A DNA stretch of 64,000 nucleotides from Amycolatopsis sp. FDAARGOS 1241 (GTDB taxonomy: Bacteria > Actinomycetota > Actinomycetes > Mycobacteriales > Pseudonocardiaceae): assembly GCF_016889705.1 (NCBI RefSeq), contig NZ_CP069526.1, forward strand, positions 4,340,001 to 4,404,000, given 5' to 3'. Below are positions 19,354 through 28,298 of this stretch, piece after piece (within the stretch, counting starts at the first letter, position 1; every line of letters begins with the position of its first letter). The notes beneath the pieces are model-generated. The model was not told where the DNA came from, made no database searches, and was given only the letters and a program-made list of their open reading frames with translations. The translations under genes and the position numbers were made by a program.

Positions 19354-19970
19354 CCACGAAGGTGCTCGACGTCGAAGTCCCCGCGCGGGCGCCGTTCTCC
19401 ACGGTGCTGCGCCGCGGCCAGGAGCTGGCCATCGTCGACCTCGGCGGCAACCAGGCCGTCGACTTCCTCTGCTACGACGCGGCCGACACCTCCCAGCGCT
19501 ACAGCGCGGCCACGACGATCGCCGCGCAGCGCAACATCTTCCTCACCACCGGCAGCGTGCTGCGCACCGCCGAGGGCGCACCGCTGCTCACTGTCATCGC
19601 CGACACCTGCGGCCGGCACGACACGCTCGGCGGCGCCTGCAGCAAGGAGTCCAACACCCTGCGCTACGGGCAGCACACCCGGTTCCAGCACGCGTGCGTC
19701 GAGAACTTCCTCCTCGAAGGCGCCCGCTGGGGCCTCGGGAAACGCGACCTGGTGAGCAACATCAACTGGTACATGAACGTGCCGGTCGAGCCCGACGGCA
19801 CCCTCGGCATCGTCGACGGGCTCTCCGCGCCCGGGCTCGAAGTCCGCCTGCGCGCGGAGACCGACGTGCTCGCGCTGGTGTCGAACTGCCCGCAGATCAA
19901 CAATCCCTGCAACGGTTTCGACCCGACGCCGGTGCGGATGGTCGTCACCGAGCCGGAGCGTGCGGCGTGA
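19350..19970 (+). CDS. Urea amidolyase-associated protein UAAP2 (DUF1989), carboxyguanidine deiminase subunit
   Basis: The 206-residue protein is a DUF1989 member with the motifs VDLGGNQAVDFLCYDA, ADTCGRHDTLGGACSKESN and NINWYMNVPV. The Cys and His residues of the central motif are probable metal ligands. It partners the preceding UAAP1. Its ATG overlaps the UAAP1 stop and its TGA overlaps the GTG of the carboxylase, so four consecutive genes are coupled. Confidence 0.87.
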   Translation: MTTKVLDVEVPARAPFSTVLRRGQELAIVDLGGNQAVDFLCYDAADTSQRYSAATTIAAQRNIFLTTGSVLRTAEGAPLLTVIADTCGRHDTLGGACSKESNTLRYGQHTRFQHACVENFLLEGARWGLGKRDLVSNINWYMNVPVEPDGTLGIVDGLSAPGLEVRLRAETDVLALVSNCPQINNPCNGFDPTPVRMVVTEPERAA

Positions 19971-22900
19971 AACTCCTGGTCGCCAACCGCGGCGAGATCG
20001 CCGTCCGCATCCTGCGCAGTGCCCGGGAGCTGGGCATCCCGGCCGTGGCCGTGTACTCGGACGCCGACCGCACCGCGCCGCACGTCCGGCTCGCCGGCGA
20101 GGCCGTGCGGCTCGGCCCCGCACCCGCGGCCGAAAGCTACCTGCGCGCCGACGCGATCGTGCGCGCAGCGCTCGACACCGGCGCCGACGCGATCCACCCC
20201 GGGTACGGTTTCCTGTCCGAAGACACCGCGTTTGCCCGCGCGTGCGAAGCGGCAGGCATCGCGTTCGTCGGTCCGGCGCCCGAGCACCTGGAGGTGTTCG
20301 GGAGCAAGCACACCGCTCGCGAGGCCGCGATCGCCGCCGGAGTCCCGCTGCTGCCCGGCACGGGCCTGCTCGCCGACCTCGACGAAGCCCTGGCGCGCGC
20401 CGCGGAGATCGGCTACCCGGTGATGCTCAAGGCCACCGGCGGCGGAGGCGGGATCGGCATGCGGGCGTGCGCGACTCCCGCCGAGCTGACGGCCGCGTGG
20501 GAAACCGTGCGCAGTCTCGCGGCCAAGAGCTTCGCCAGCGCCGGTGTGTTCCTCGAACGGCTCGTGTCGAGCGCGCGCCACGTCGAGGTACAGGTGTTCG
20601 GCGACGGCGCGGGCCGGGTGCTCGCGCTCGGCACCCGCGACTGCTCGCTGCAGCGGCGCAACCAGAAGGTCGTCGAGGAATGCCCCGCGCCGGACCTGCC
20701 GGACGCGGTGCGCCGGCAGCTCGTGGAGTCCGCCGTGGCGCTGTGCGCGTCGGTGCGCTACCGCTCGGCCGGCACCGTCGAGTTCGTCTACGACCCTGCC
20801 CGCGGCGAGGCGGCGTTCCTCGAGGTCAACACCCGGCTGCAGGTGGAGCACCCGGTGACCGAAGCGGTGTACGGCGTGGACCTCGTCGCGTGGATGCTGC
20901 GACTCGCCGGCGGCGACCACGGCATGTTCACCACGGCCCCCGAACCCCGCGGCCACGCGTTCGAAGCGCGCGTGTACGCCGAGGACCCGAGTGCCGGCCA
21001 CCGGCCGAGCGCGGGCCTGGTGACCGCGGTGACGCTGCCGGACGTGCGCGTGGACACGTGGGTCGAAGCGGGCACGACGATCACCACGCACTACGACCCG
21101 TTGCTGGCCAAGGTGATCTGCACCGGCACCGACCGCGCGGACGCGCTGGCGAGCTTGCGCACCGCGCTCGCGGCGACGGCGGTCCACGGCGTGCGCACCA
21201 ACCTGGGCCAGCTGCGCGCCGCCGCCGGTGCCCCGGCGTTCACCGCGGCCCGGCACGACACCGCCACGCTCGAGGGCATCACCGACGACGAGCCGCGCGT
21301 CGAGGTCGTGCGCGGCGGGACGGCGACCACCGTGCAGGAGTGGCCCGGCCGCACCGGGTTCTGGCACGTCGGCGTCCCCCCGTCGGGCCCGATGGACGAC
21401 TTGTCCTTCCGCCTCGGCAATCTCGCGCTCGGCAACCCCGAGGGCGCCGCGGGCCTCGAGTGCACGGTGGACGGCGTCACGCTGCGGTTTACCGCGCCGA
21501 CGACCGTGTGCGTGGCCGGGGCTGACGCGCCGGTGACGGTCGACGGTGCCGAAGCTCCCTTGTGGACGCCGCTCGCCGTCCCCGCCGGCGCCACCCTGGA
21601 CGTCGGTACCGGCACCGCCGGCTTGCGCAGTTACGTGCTGGTGCGCGGTGGCCTCGCGGTGCCCGAGTTCCTCGGCAGCGCCGCGACGTTCACGCTGGGC
21701 CGGTTCGGCGGCCACGCCGGGCGCGCCCTCGCCGCCGGCGACGTGCTGACCCCCGGCCCCGAACCCGCAGACCCGGTCGCCGGCCCCGTCCCCGCCGCCG
21801 ACCGGCCTGCTCTGGGTGCACAGTGGACGATCGGTGCGCTCGAAGGCCCGCACGCGGCCCCGGAGTTCTTCACCCCGGCCGACATCGAGACCTTCTACCG
21901 CACCGAGTGGGAGGTGCACTTCAACTCCGCGCGCACCGGTGTCCGGCTCGTCGGGCCGCGCCCGGCCTGGGCGCGCGAGGACGGCGGCGAGGCCGGGCTG
22001 CACCCGTCCAACATCCACGACACGCCGTACTCGATCGGCGCCGTGGACTACACCGGCGATCTGCCGATCCTGCTCGGCCCGGACGGCCCGAGCCTCGGCG
22101 GCTTCGTCTGCCCGGCCACGGTGGCCACCGGCGAACGCTGGAAACTCGGCCAGCTGCGTCCGGGCGACGCAGTGCGGTTCGTGCCGATCGACGCCGACCA
22201 CGCGGCCGCGCTGCGCCGCAAGCCGGCGGTTCCGCTGCACGCCAGCCGCGAAACACTCGGCGACGGCGGGGTGCTCGCCCGCCGCGCCGCCGGCGACGGC
22301 GAACCGTCCGTGACCTACCGCCGCAGCGGCGACGACAACCTGCTGGTCGAATACGGCGAGATGACCCTGGACCTCGCGCTGCGCCTGCGCGTCCACGCAC
22401 TGGCCGAACGACTCGCCGCCGAAGGCGTGCCCGGGATCGTCGACCTCACACCGGGCATCCGGTCGCTGCAGGTGCACGTGGACCCCGACGCGCTGCCGGT
22501 CGGCAAAGCCCTCGGCCTGGTACGCGAGCTGGAGGCCGACCTGCCCGGCACCGCCGACCTCGCGGTGCCCAGCCGGCAGGTGCGGCTCCCGTTGTCGTGG
22601 GATGACCCTGCGACCCGGGAAGCCATCGAGCGGTACATGACGGGTGTGCGCGACGACGCGCCGTGGTGCCCGTGGAACATCGAGTTCATCCGGCGGGTCA
22701 ACGGGCTGGCCACGGTGGACGACGTGTACCGCACGGTGTTCGACGCGCAGTACCTCGTGCTGGGGCTCGGCGACGTCTACCTCGGCGCCCCGGTCGCGAC
22801 GCCGCTCGACCCGCGCCACCGCCTGGTGACGACGAAGTACAACCCGGCCCGGACGTGGACCGCCGAGAACTCCGTGGGAATCGGCGGTGCGTACCTGTGC

Positions 22901-23512
22901 ATCTACGGCATGGAGGGGCCGGGCGGCTACCAGTTCGTCGGCCGCACGGTGCAGGTGTGGAGCGGCTGGCACCAGCGCGGCGCGTTCGAGCCGGGTTCGC
23001 CGTGGCTGCTGCGGTTCTTCGACCGCATCTCCTGGTACCCGGTGTCGGCTGAGGAGCTGCTGGACCTGCGGGCCCAGGGCTCGGCCGGGCAGCTGGAACT
23101 CGACATCACCGACGGTGAGTTCCGGCTCGCCGACCACCAGCGCTTCCTCGCCGAGAATGCCGGGAGCATCGCGGACTTCCGCGCCACCCAGGCGGCGGCG
23201 TTCGAAGCCGAACGGCGCGCGTGGGCCGCCGCGGGCGAGTTCGACCCGAAGCCCGAACCCGTCGCCCGGCCGCCGGCCCGGGTGCAGGCGCCGCCCGGCG
23301 GGCGCGTCGTCGAGGCACCGTTCGCCGCGACGGTGTGGCGGGTCGACGTCGAAGCGGGCACGCGGGTCGAGTCCGCGCAGTCGCTGGTCACCCTGGAGGC
23401 GATGAAGATGGAGTCGCGCATCCCGGCGCCCGCCGGCGGTGAGGTGCTCGAGGTGCTGGTGTCCCCCGGCGACCAGGTCGCGCCCGGCACTCCGCTGGTG
23501 GTGCTCGCGTGA
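19967..23512 (+). CDS. Urea/guanidine carboxylase, biotin-dependent
   Basis: This intact 1181-residue enzyme carries all parts of a urea carboxylase-family protein: biotin carboxylase (LLVANRGEIAVRILRSAREL, ATP-grasp region with ATGGGGGIGMRA, and EVNTRLQVEHPVTE), then AHS2/KipA-like and AHS1/KipI-like halves of the carboxyltransferase (about residues 450-1000, including VPPSGPMDD and GIVDLTPGIRSLQV), and a C-terminal biotinyl domain with EAMKME, biotinylated lysine at about 1147. It uses ATP and bicarbonate to carboxylate urea or guanidine. The adjacent UAAP genes point to guanidine. The active-site residue that separates the two substrates was not assigned here. Confidence 0.93.
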   Translation: MKLLVANRGEIAVRILRSARELGIPAVAVYSDADRTAPHVRLAGEAVRLGPAPAAESYLRADAIVRAALDTGADAIHPGYGFLSEDTAFARACEAAGIAFVGPAPEHLEVFGSKHTAREAAIAAGVPLLPGTGLLADLDEALARAAEIGYPVMLKATGGGGGIGMRACATPAELTAAWETVRSLAAKSFASAGVFLERLVSSARHVEVQVFGDGAGRVLALGTRDCSLQRRNQKVVEECPAPDLPDAVRRQLVESAVALCASVRYRSAGTVEFVYDPARGEAAFLEVNTRLQVEHPVTEAVYGVDLVAWMLRLAGGDHGMFTTAPEPRGHAFEARVYAEDPSAGHRPSAGLVTAVTLPDVRVDTWVEAGTTITTHYDPLLAKVICTGTDRADALASLRTALAATAVHGVRTNLGQLRAAAGAPAFTAARHDTATLEGITDDEPRVEVVRGGTATTVQEWPGRTGFWHVGVPPSGPMDDLSFRLGNLALGNPEGAAGLECTVDGVTLRFTAPTTVCVAGADAPVTVDGAEAPLWTPLAVPAGATLDVGTGTAGLRSYVLVRGGLAVPEFLGSAATFTLGRFGGHAGRALAAGDVLTPGPEPADPVAGPVPAADRPALGAQWTIGALEGPHAAPEFFTPADIETFYRTEWEVHFNSARTGVRLVGPRPAWAREDGGEAGLHPSNIHDTPYSIGAVDYTGDLPILLGPDGPSLGGFVCPATVATGERWKLGQLRPGDAVRFVPIDADHAAALRRKPAVPLHASRETLGDGGVLARRAAGDGEPSVTYRRSGDDNLLVEYGEMTLDLALRLRVHALAERLAAEGVPGIVDLTPGIRSLQVHVDPDALPVGKALGLVRELEADLPGTADLAVPSRQVRLPLSWDDPATREAIERYMTGVRDDAPWCPWNIEFIRRVNGLATVDDVYRTVFDAQYLVLGLGDVYLGAPVATPLDPRHRLVTTKYNPARTWTAENSVGIGGAYLCIYGMEGPGGYQFVGRTVQVWSGWHQRGAFEPGSPWLLRFFDRISWYPVSAEELLDLRAQGSAGQLELDITDGEFRLADHQRFLAENAGSIADFRATQAAAFEAERRAWAAAGEFDPKPEPVARPPARVQAPPGGRVVEAPFAATVWRVDVEAGTRVESAQSLVTLEAMKMESRIPAPAGGEVLEVLVSPGDQVAPGTPLVVLA

Positions 23513-25128
23513 TCCGCGAACGGGTCCGCGCGGCCTACCGGCGCATCGAGCAGGTGGACCGGCCGGAGGTCTGGATCGACCTGCAGCCGGAGGACGAGGT
23601 CCTCGCCGAGGCCGCTGCCCTGCACGTGCGCTTCGCCGCCGGAGAGCCGCTTCCGCTGTACGGCCGGCTCGCGGCGGTCAAGGGCAACATCGACGTGGCC
23701 GGGCTGCCGACCACCGCCGGGTGCCCGGCCTTCGCGTACCGCCCCGCAGAGGACGCACCGGTCGTCGCGCGGCTGCGGGCGGCCGGGGCGCTGGTCCTCG
23801 GCACGACGAACCTCGACCAGTTCGCCACGGGGCTCGTCGGCACCCGCAGTCCCTACGGCGCGGTGCGCAACGCCGTCGACCCCGCGTACATCTCGGGCGG
23901 GTCGAGTTCGGGCTCGGCCGTGGCCGTCGCGCTCGGCATCGCCGACGTGGCACTCGGGACCGACACCGCCGGGTCCGGCCGGGTGCCGGCGGCGCTCAAC
24001 GGGATCGTCGGCCTGAAGCCGACACCCGGCTTGCTGCCGACCGCCGGGGTCGTGCCCGCCTGCCGCAGCATCGACTGCGTGTCGATCTTCGCGCGGACGG
24101 TCGCCGAGGCCGAACTGACGCTGCGGTGCCTGGCCGGTCCCCCGTTCGCCGGCCCCGGGTTCGCCGGCGGCGGCCCGTTCCGGATCGGCGTGCCCGGGTC
24201 ACCAGGGCCGCTCGAGGACGGCTGGGCCGAAGCCTTCGCCGCGGCCGTGGCGGACTACGCGGCCGCCGGTGCCACCGTGACCACAGTGGACCTGTCACCG
24301 TTCCTCTCGGCGGCACGGCTGCTGTACGAAGGTTCGTTCGTCGCCGAACGCTACACCGCCGTGGGCGAGTTCCTTGAGAAGCATCCCGACGAGGTCGACC
24401 CGAATGTGGCCGCCATCATCACCGCGGCGCGTGCTCTACCGGCGCACCGGGTCTTCGAAGATCAAGCCACGCTCGCCGAGTTGAAGAGCGAAGCCGACGC
24501 GGTTTTGTCCACAGTGGACGCGCTGCTCCTGCCGACCACGACGGGCCACCCGACGCTCGCCGAGGTGGCCGCCGACCCGATCGGCGCGAACGCCGCGCTG
24601 GGCCGCTTCACGAACTTCGCGAATCTGCTCGGCCTCTCCGCGCTCGCCGTCCCCGCCGGCACGGCCGGCGGCCTGCCGTTCGGGGTCATGTTCGTCGGCC
24701 CGGCGCACGCGGACGCGAAGCTGGCCGCTCTGGCCCGGACCGTCGAAACCCGGGTCCGGCTCGCCGTCGTCGGCGCCCACCTGCGCGGCCAGCCCCTCAA
24801 CCACGAGCTCACCAGCCGCGGGGGCCGGTTCGTCGCCGCCGTGTCGACCGCTCCCGAGTACCACCTCCACGCGCTGGCCACCACACCCCCGAAACCCGGC
24901 CTGGTCCGCGTGCCCGCCGGCGGTGCCGCGATCGCGGCCGAGGTGTGGGACCTGCCTGTGTCGGGATTCGGGGCGTTCGTCGCCGGGGTGCCGGCGCCGC
25001 TGACGATCGGTCGCGTCCTCCTCGCCGACGGCTCGGAGGTCTCCGGTTTCCTGTGCGAACCGGTCGCGCTCGACGGCGCGCCGGACATCTCCGGAAAAGG
25101 CGGCTGGCTGGCGCACCTGCGTTCCTGA
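23509..25128 (+). CDS. atzF: Allophanate hydrolase
   Basis: The 539-residue protein has an amidase-signature domain with the Ser-cisSer-Lys triad: lysine 58 in AAVKGNIDVAG, cis-serine in GGSSSGSAVAVALG (about 132-134), and nucleophile serine 156 in GTDTAGSGRVPA. The C-terminal allophanate hydrolase domain ends with GSEVSGFLCEPVAL. It converts allophanate to ammonia and carbon dioxide, completing the pathway begun by the carboxylase. The GTG start overlaps the carboxylase stop. No terminator is obvious before the IS element that follows 13 bp later. Confidence 0.92.
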   Translation: MIRERVRAAYRRIEQVDRPEVWIDLQPEDEVLAEAAALHVRFAAGEPLPLYGRLAAVKGNIDVAGLPTTAGCPAFAYRPAEDAPVVARLRAAGALVLGTTNLDQFATGLVGTRSPYGAVRNAVDPAYISGGSSSGSAVAVALGIADVALGTDTAGSGRVPAALNGIVGLKPTPGLLPTAGVVPACRSIDCVSIFARTVAEAELTLRCLAGPPFAGPGFAGGGPFRIGVPGSPGPLEDGWAEAFAAAVADYAAAGATVTTVDLSPFLSAARLLYEGSFVAERYTAVGEFLEKHPDEVDPNVAAIITAARALPAHRVFEDQATLAELKSEADAVLSTVDALLLPTTTGHPTLAEVAADPIGANAALGRFTNFANLLGLSALAVPAGTAGGLPFGVMFVGPAHADAKLAALARTVETRVRLAVVGAHLRGQPLNHELTSRGGRFVAAVSTAPEYHLHALATTPPKPGLVRVPAGGAAIAAEVWDLPVSGFGAFVAGVPAPLTIGRVLLADGSEVSGFLCEPVALDGAPDISGKGGWLAHLRS

Positions 25129-25140
25129 CCGGCGCGCCGA

Positions 25141-26063
25141 CTAGGAGCTGTCCTGTCACTCATCGGTGCCGGAAGACGATGGCCGCGAGGGTGAGTTCTG
25201 CCTGATAGTTGGCGTAGCGGGTGGCCGGATCAGAGAACTGTGTGCGCCGGTTGACGCAGCGTTCGACGACATTGCGGTGCGTGTAGATCTCGGCAACGAA
25301 GGTCAGTGGTCGCCCACCGTGGGAGCCGTTGGCGACGCGGCGGGCGATCCGGTCAACGCGCCGCAGGCTGAGGAAGCTGATGCCCCGCGGCCGCATCGCC
25401 TCTCGGGGCGCGGAATGCGAATACGCCTGGTCCGCGATCACGGTCTCCGGCCGGCACCGTGAACGCCCCGGACCGAGGCGCGCGACGCTGACGCCAATCC
25501 AGCAGCGGCAGCAGCCGCGGATTGTCTCCGGCTTGGCCCGGGGTGAGCAGGAACCGCATCCGCAGGCCCCACCCGTCGACGGCGAGGTGGATCTCGGTGC
25601 TCAGTCCGCCGCGGGACCAGCCGAGTCCTTCTCCGTCGAGGGCGAGGCGTCGGTGTCGTCGCTGCAGCCCTTTTGGGGGCCCGCAGCGTGCCGGTGCGCC
25701 CGGACCACGCTCGAGCCGACCGACATGATCCACTCGAGATCGCCGGAGACGTCCTCTGTCACGATCACCCGGTCGAGGATCTTGTGTCCCAGGTGCCGTC
25801 CTTGGTCCACAGCCGCAGCCGCTGATGCGCGGTTCCCCGGGGCCGTAGCCGTCGGGCAGGTCACGCCCGACAGCGCCGGTGCGCAACCTTCACAAAACCG
25901 CGTCGACGACCTGGCGGTGATCACGCCACCGCCGGCCACCGCCCTGCTGCGGCGGCAGCAACGGCTCGATCACCGACCACGCCTCGTCCGTCAGCTCACC
26001 GCGACCAACCACCCGGCACAACTATCAGACACCCGGTTCAACCACTTACAGGACAAGCTCTAG
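25141..26063. mobile_element. IS5-family insertion sequence, decayed
   Basis: The element is bounded by CTAG on both sides (25141-25144 and 26060-26063). Imperfect terminal inverted repeats follow: AGCTGTCCTGT at the left and AGCTTGTCCTGT, reverse strand, at the right. It contains one degenerate transposase on the minus strand. The CTAG pair is consistent with a target duplication. It lies directly behind the allophanate hydrolase gene and may separate it from a former downstream region. Confidence 0.75.
25160..26012 (-). pseudogene. IS5-type transposase, nonsense and frameshift mutated
   Basis: Consecutive pieces are recognisable: GRGELTDEAWSVIEPLLPPQ, a TGA where tryptophan is expected after VVDAVL, then SGDLEWIMSVGSSVVRAH with a DDE-type aspartate region missing its usual context, LSTEIHLAVDGWGLRMRFLL, and the end IADQAYSHSAP and RNVVERCVNRRTQF. 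Several frame changes separate them. The transposase is inactive as written. Confidence 0.75.
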
Positions 26064-26064
26064 C

Positions 26065-26098
26065 CGCATGGTGACCAGTAACCGGTGGTCACCATGCG
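26065..26098. terminator. 13-bp perfect hairpin between the IS end and the TetR gene
   Basis: CGCATGGTGACCA (26065-26077) and TGGTCACCATGCG (26086-26098) are exact reverse complements around an 8-base loop. The hairpin starts 2 bp after the IS boundary and ends 2 bp before the TetR stop codon. It is a likely terminator for the minus-strand TetR gene. It lacks a long T run. Confidence 0.6.
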
Positions 26099-26099
26099 A

Positions 26100-26666
26100 C
26101 TAGTCATCGGCGCGCATTCCGCGCCACAGCAGATCCACCAATTCGCCGGCTTGCCGTTTCCAGTCGTCGTCCGGTCGCAGGTACAGCAGGCCACCGAGCC
26201 CGCGCAGCAGGGTCGCGGTCGTGAGGTCGGGCCGGACGGCACCCGTCGCGATGTTCGCCTGCAGCAGGCGATCGACGGCGGCCACCAGCTGCTCGTAGGC
26301 GTGGCGCGGCAATTCGCCCGAGCCCGACGGCCGCGAGAGGCGCAGGGCGTCGGCGAGGCCGCGCTTGGTCATCATGTACTGGGTCAGGTGGTCGGTGACC
26401 CACGTGCGGAAAGCCTGTTCCGGTGGCAAGGACTTCAGCAGGTCGGGGACCACCTCGACGAGGTGGTGCACCTCCCGGTCGTACACCGCGAGGATCAGCG
26501 CCTCCGGGGTCGGGAAGTGGCGGTACACCGTGCCCACCCCGACACCCGCCTCCTTGGCGAGCGCGTTGAACGACAGATCCGCCGAGCGGCTCAGCGACTG
26601 CGCGGCCACGGCCAGGATCCGGTCGTGGTTGCGGCGGGTGTCCGCCCGGCGCGGGCTGACCGTCAT
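26100..26666 (-). CDS. TetR-family regulator next to the aldehyde oxidoreductase operon
   Basis: The 188-residue protein has the TetR helix-turn-helix (SADLSFNALAKEAGVGVGTV, then YRHFPTPEALILAVY) and a short helical C-terminus of the SBD-like type (ATGAVRPDL, LLRGLGGLLYL). The ATG at 26666 is chosen because it precedes the usual RRADTRRNHDRIL run. It is divergent from the PaoABC-like operon and separated from it by an AT-rich dyad at 26728-26781, so it probably regulates both. Confidence 0.85.
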   Translation of the reverse strand: MTVSPRRADTRRNHDRILAVAAQSLSRSADLSFNALAKEAGVGVGTVYRHFPTPEALILAVYDREVHHLVEVVPDLLKSLPPEQAFRTWVTDHLTQYMMTKRGLADALRLSRPSGSGELPRHAYEQLVAAVDRLLQANIATGAVRPDLTTATLLRGLGGLLYLRPDDDWKRQAGELVDLLWRGMRADD

Positions 26667-26727
26667 GCGCGGTACCTCGAAGTCTCCGATGTGCGGTATC
26701 GCGGGGCCTGGAGTTGCTCCAGGTGAC

Positions 26728-26781
26728 CCGCTTCGTTGCCAACCCGATTGTATTTGGCTAACCTCGAAAATACCGAAGCGG
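26728..26781. promoter_or_regulatory. Nested dyads in the TetR/paoABC divergent region
   Basis: CCGCTTCG (26728-26735) and CGAAGCGG (26774-26781) are perfect reverse complements. Inside them GTATTT (26750-26755) and AAATAC (26768-26773) form a second pair. The patch is unusually AT-rich and lies 103 bp upstream of the iron-sulfur subunit start. It is a candidate operator and promoter for the TetR protein. The outer pair is widely spaced, so the inner one is the better operator guess. Confidence 0.45.
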
Positions 26782-26884
26782 ATAACTATCCGGTACAACT
26801 CGGCGCGTGACCGACATCCCCCACCACTACCACCACCACACCGCGGCGCGTCCCTTCACGGGCCGATCGCGGGGAAGAGATCCA

Positions 26885-27349
26885 GTGGACATCTCGTTGG
26901 AAGTCAACGGCACCACCGAACGGCTCAACGTCGATCCCGGCGTCACGCTGCTCGACGCGCTGCGCGAGCGCCTCGGCGTGACCGGCCCCAAGAAGGGCTG
27001 TGATCGCGGGCAGTGCGGCGCCTGCACCGTGCACGTGGACGGCAAACCGGTCCTTTCGTGCCTCACCCTGGCGGCCACCGTGCGCCGCCCCGTCACCACT
27101 GTCGAAGGACTGTCCACTGAGGACGTCCTGCACCCCGTGCAGCAGGCCTTCGTGGACCAGGACGCGCTGCAGTGCGGGTTCTGCACGTCCGGCCAGCTGA
27201 TGTCCGCGGCCGCCGCGGTGCGCGACGGCGTGGAGGACGTGCGCGAGTTCATGTCCGGCAACCTGTGCCGGTGTTCGGCGTACCCGAACATCGTCGCGGC
27301 GGTCGAGCAGGCGGCCGAGCGGACGAGGCGGGCCGATGCGACCGTTTGA
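26885..27349 (+). CDS. 2Fe-2S subunit of a PaoABC-like aldehyde oxidoreductase
   Basis: This 154-residue protein carries two [2Fe-2S] clusters. The plant-type N-terminal site is [21 protein letters not shown] and the C-terminal helical site is CGFCTSGQ with [12 protein letters not shown]. It passes electrons from the molybdenum site to FAD. I choose GTG 26885 because GGGGAAGAG precedes it and [13 protein letters not shown] then begins the domain. A GTG at 26807 would add a His-rich leader. The stop overlaps the FAD subunit start by 14 bp. Confidence 0.9.
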   Translation: MDISLEVNGTTERLNVDPGVTLLDALRERLGVTGPKKGCDRGQCGACTVHVDGKPVLSCLTLAATVRRPVTTVEGLSTEDVLHPVQQAFVDQDALQCGFCTSGQLMSAAAAVRDGVEDVREFMSGNLCRCSAYPNIVAAVEQAAERTRRADATV

Positions 27350-28298
27350 GCTGACCGCACCCACCACCGTCGACGCCGCCCTCGACGCGGGCGGCACGTT
27401 CCTGGCCGGCGGCACCACGCTCGTCGACCTGATGAAGCTCGACGTCCTCACGCCCGAGCGCGTGCAGGACATCAACGACCTCCCGCTCCGCGGCATCGAC
27501 ACCACCGACGGGCTGCGTTTCGGCGCGCTGGAGCGCATGGGCGACATCGCCCGCCACCCCGGCGTGTACCCGGCGATCTCGCGCGCGCTGCTGCTCAGCG
27601 CCTCGCAGCAGCTGCGGAACATGGCGAGCATCGGCGGCAACCTGATGCAGCGCACGCGGTGCTCGTACTTTCGCGACGTCGCCACGGCGTGCAACCGGCG
27701 AGACCCGGGCAGCGGCTGTTCCGCGATCGCAGGCGTCAACCGCATGCACGCGGTTCTCGGCACCAGCGACTCGTGCGTGGCCACCCACGCCAGCGACGTC
27801 GCCGTGGCGCTCGTCGCGCTCGACGCCGAGGTGGAGCTGACCGGCAAGACCGGCAAGCGCACGGTGAAGCTCACCGACTTCTACCGCCTGCCCGGCACCA
27901 CGCCCGAGGTCGAGCACGACCTACGACCCGGTGAGCTGATCACCGAGGTGCGGGTGCCGCGCCTCGACTGGGCGGAGAACTCGACCTACGTCAAGGTCCG
28001 CGACCGGCAGTCGTATGAGTTCGCGCTCGCCTCGGCCGCCGCCGCACTGGACGTGCGCGACGGCGTCATCGCGGACGCCCGGGTGGCGGTCGGTGGCGTG
28101 GCCACCGTGCCGTGGCGGCTCCCGGCCGTCGAAGAGGCGCTGCGCGGCAAGCCCGCGACGGAGGAGTCGTTCGTGCAGGCCGCGGCTCTGGCCGCCGACG
28201 GCGCACGGCCGTTGCCGTTCAACTCGTTCAAGGTCTCCTTGGTGAAGCGCACCGTCGTGCGCGCGCTGGTGGAGCTGACCGAAGGGAGCCGTCGATGA
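27336..28298 (+). CDS. FAD subunit with extra 4Fe-4S loop (PaoB/YagS type)
   Basis: The 320-residue protein is a xanthine dehydrogenase-family FAD-binding subunit ([15 protein letters not shown], then [14 protein letters not shown]). The insertion from TRCSYFRD to [12 protein letters not shown] contains the cysteines that bind an additional [4Fe-4S] cluster in E. coli PaoB. This marks the complex as an aldehyde oxidoreductase of the PaoABC kind rather than an ordinary xanthine dehydrogenase. Its ATGA stop overlaps the large subunit start. Confidence 0.9.
   Translation: MRPFELTAPTTVDAALDAGGTFLAGGTTLVDLMKLDVLTPERVQDINDLPLRGIDTTDGLRFGALERMGDIARHPGVYPAISRALLLSASQQLRNMASIGGNLMQRTRCSYFRDVATACNRRDPGSGCSAIAGVNRMHAVLGTSDSCVATHASDVAVALVALDAEVELTGKTGKRTVKLTDFYRLPGTTPEVEHDLRPGELITEVRVPRLDWAENSTYVKVRDRQSYEFALASAAAALDVRDGVIADARVAVGGVATVPWRLPAVEEALRGKPATEESFVQAAALAADGARPLPFNSFKVSLVKRTVVRALVELTEGSRR

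Noticed and set aside
19664..23137. An 1157-codon minus frame opposite the carboxylase
   Set aside because: It is an antisense shadow of a fully recognisable biotin-dependent carboxylase in a GC-rich genome.
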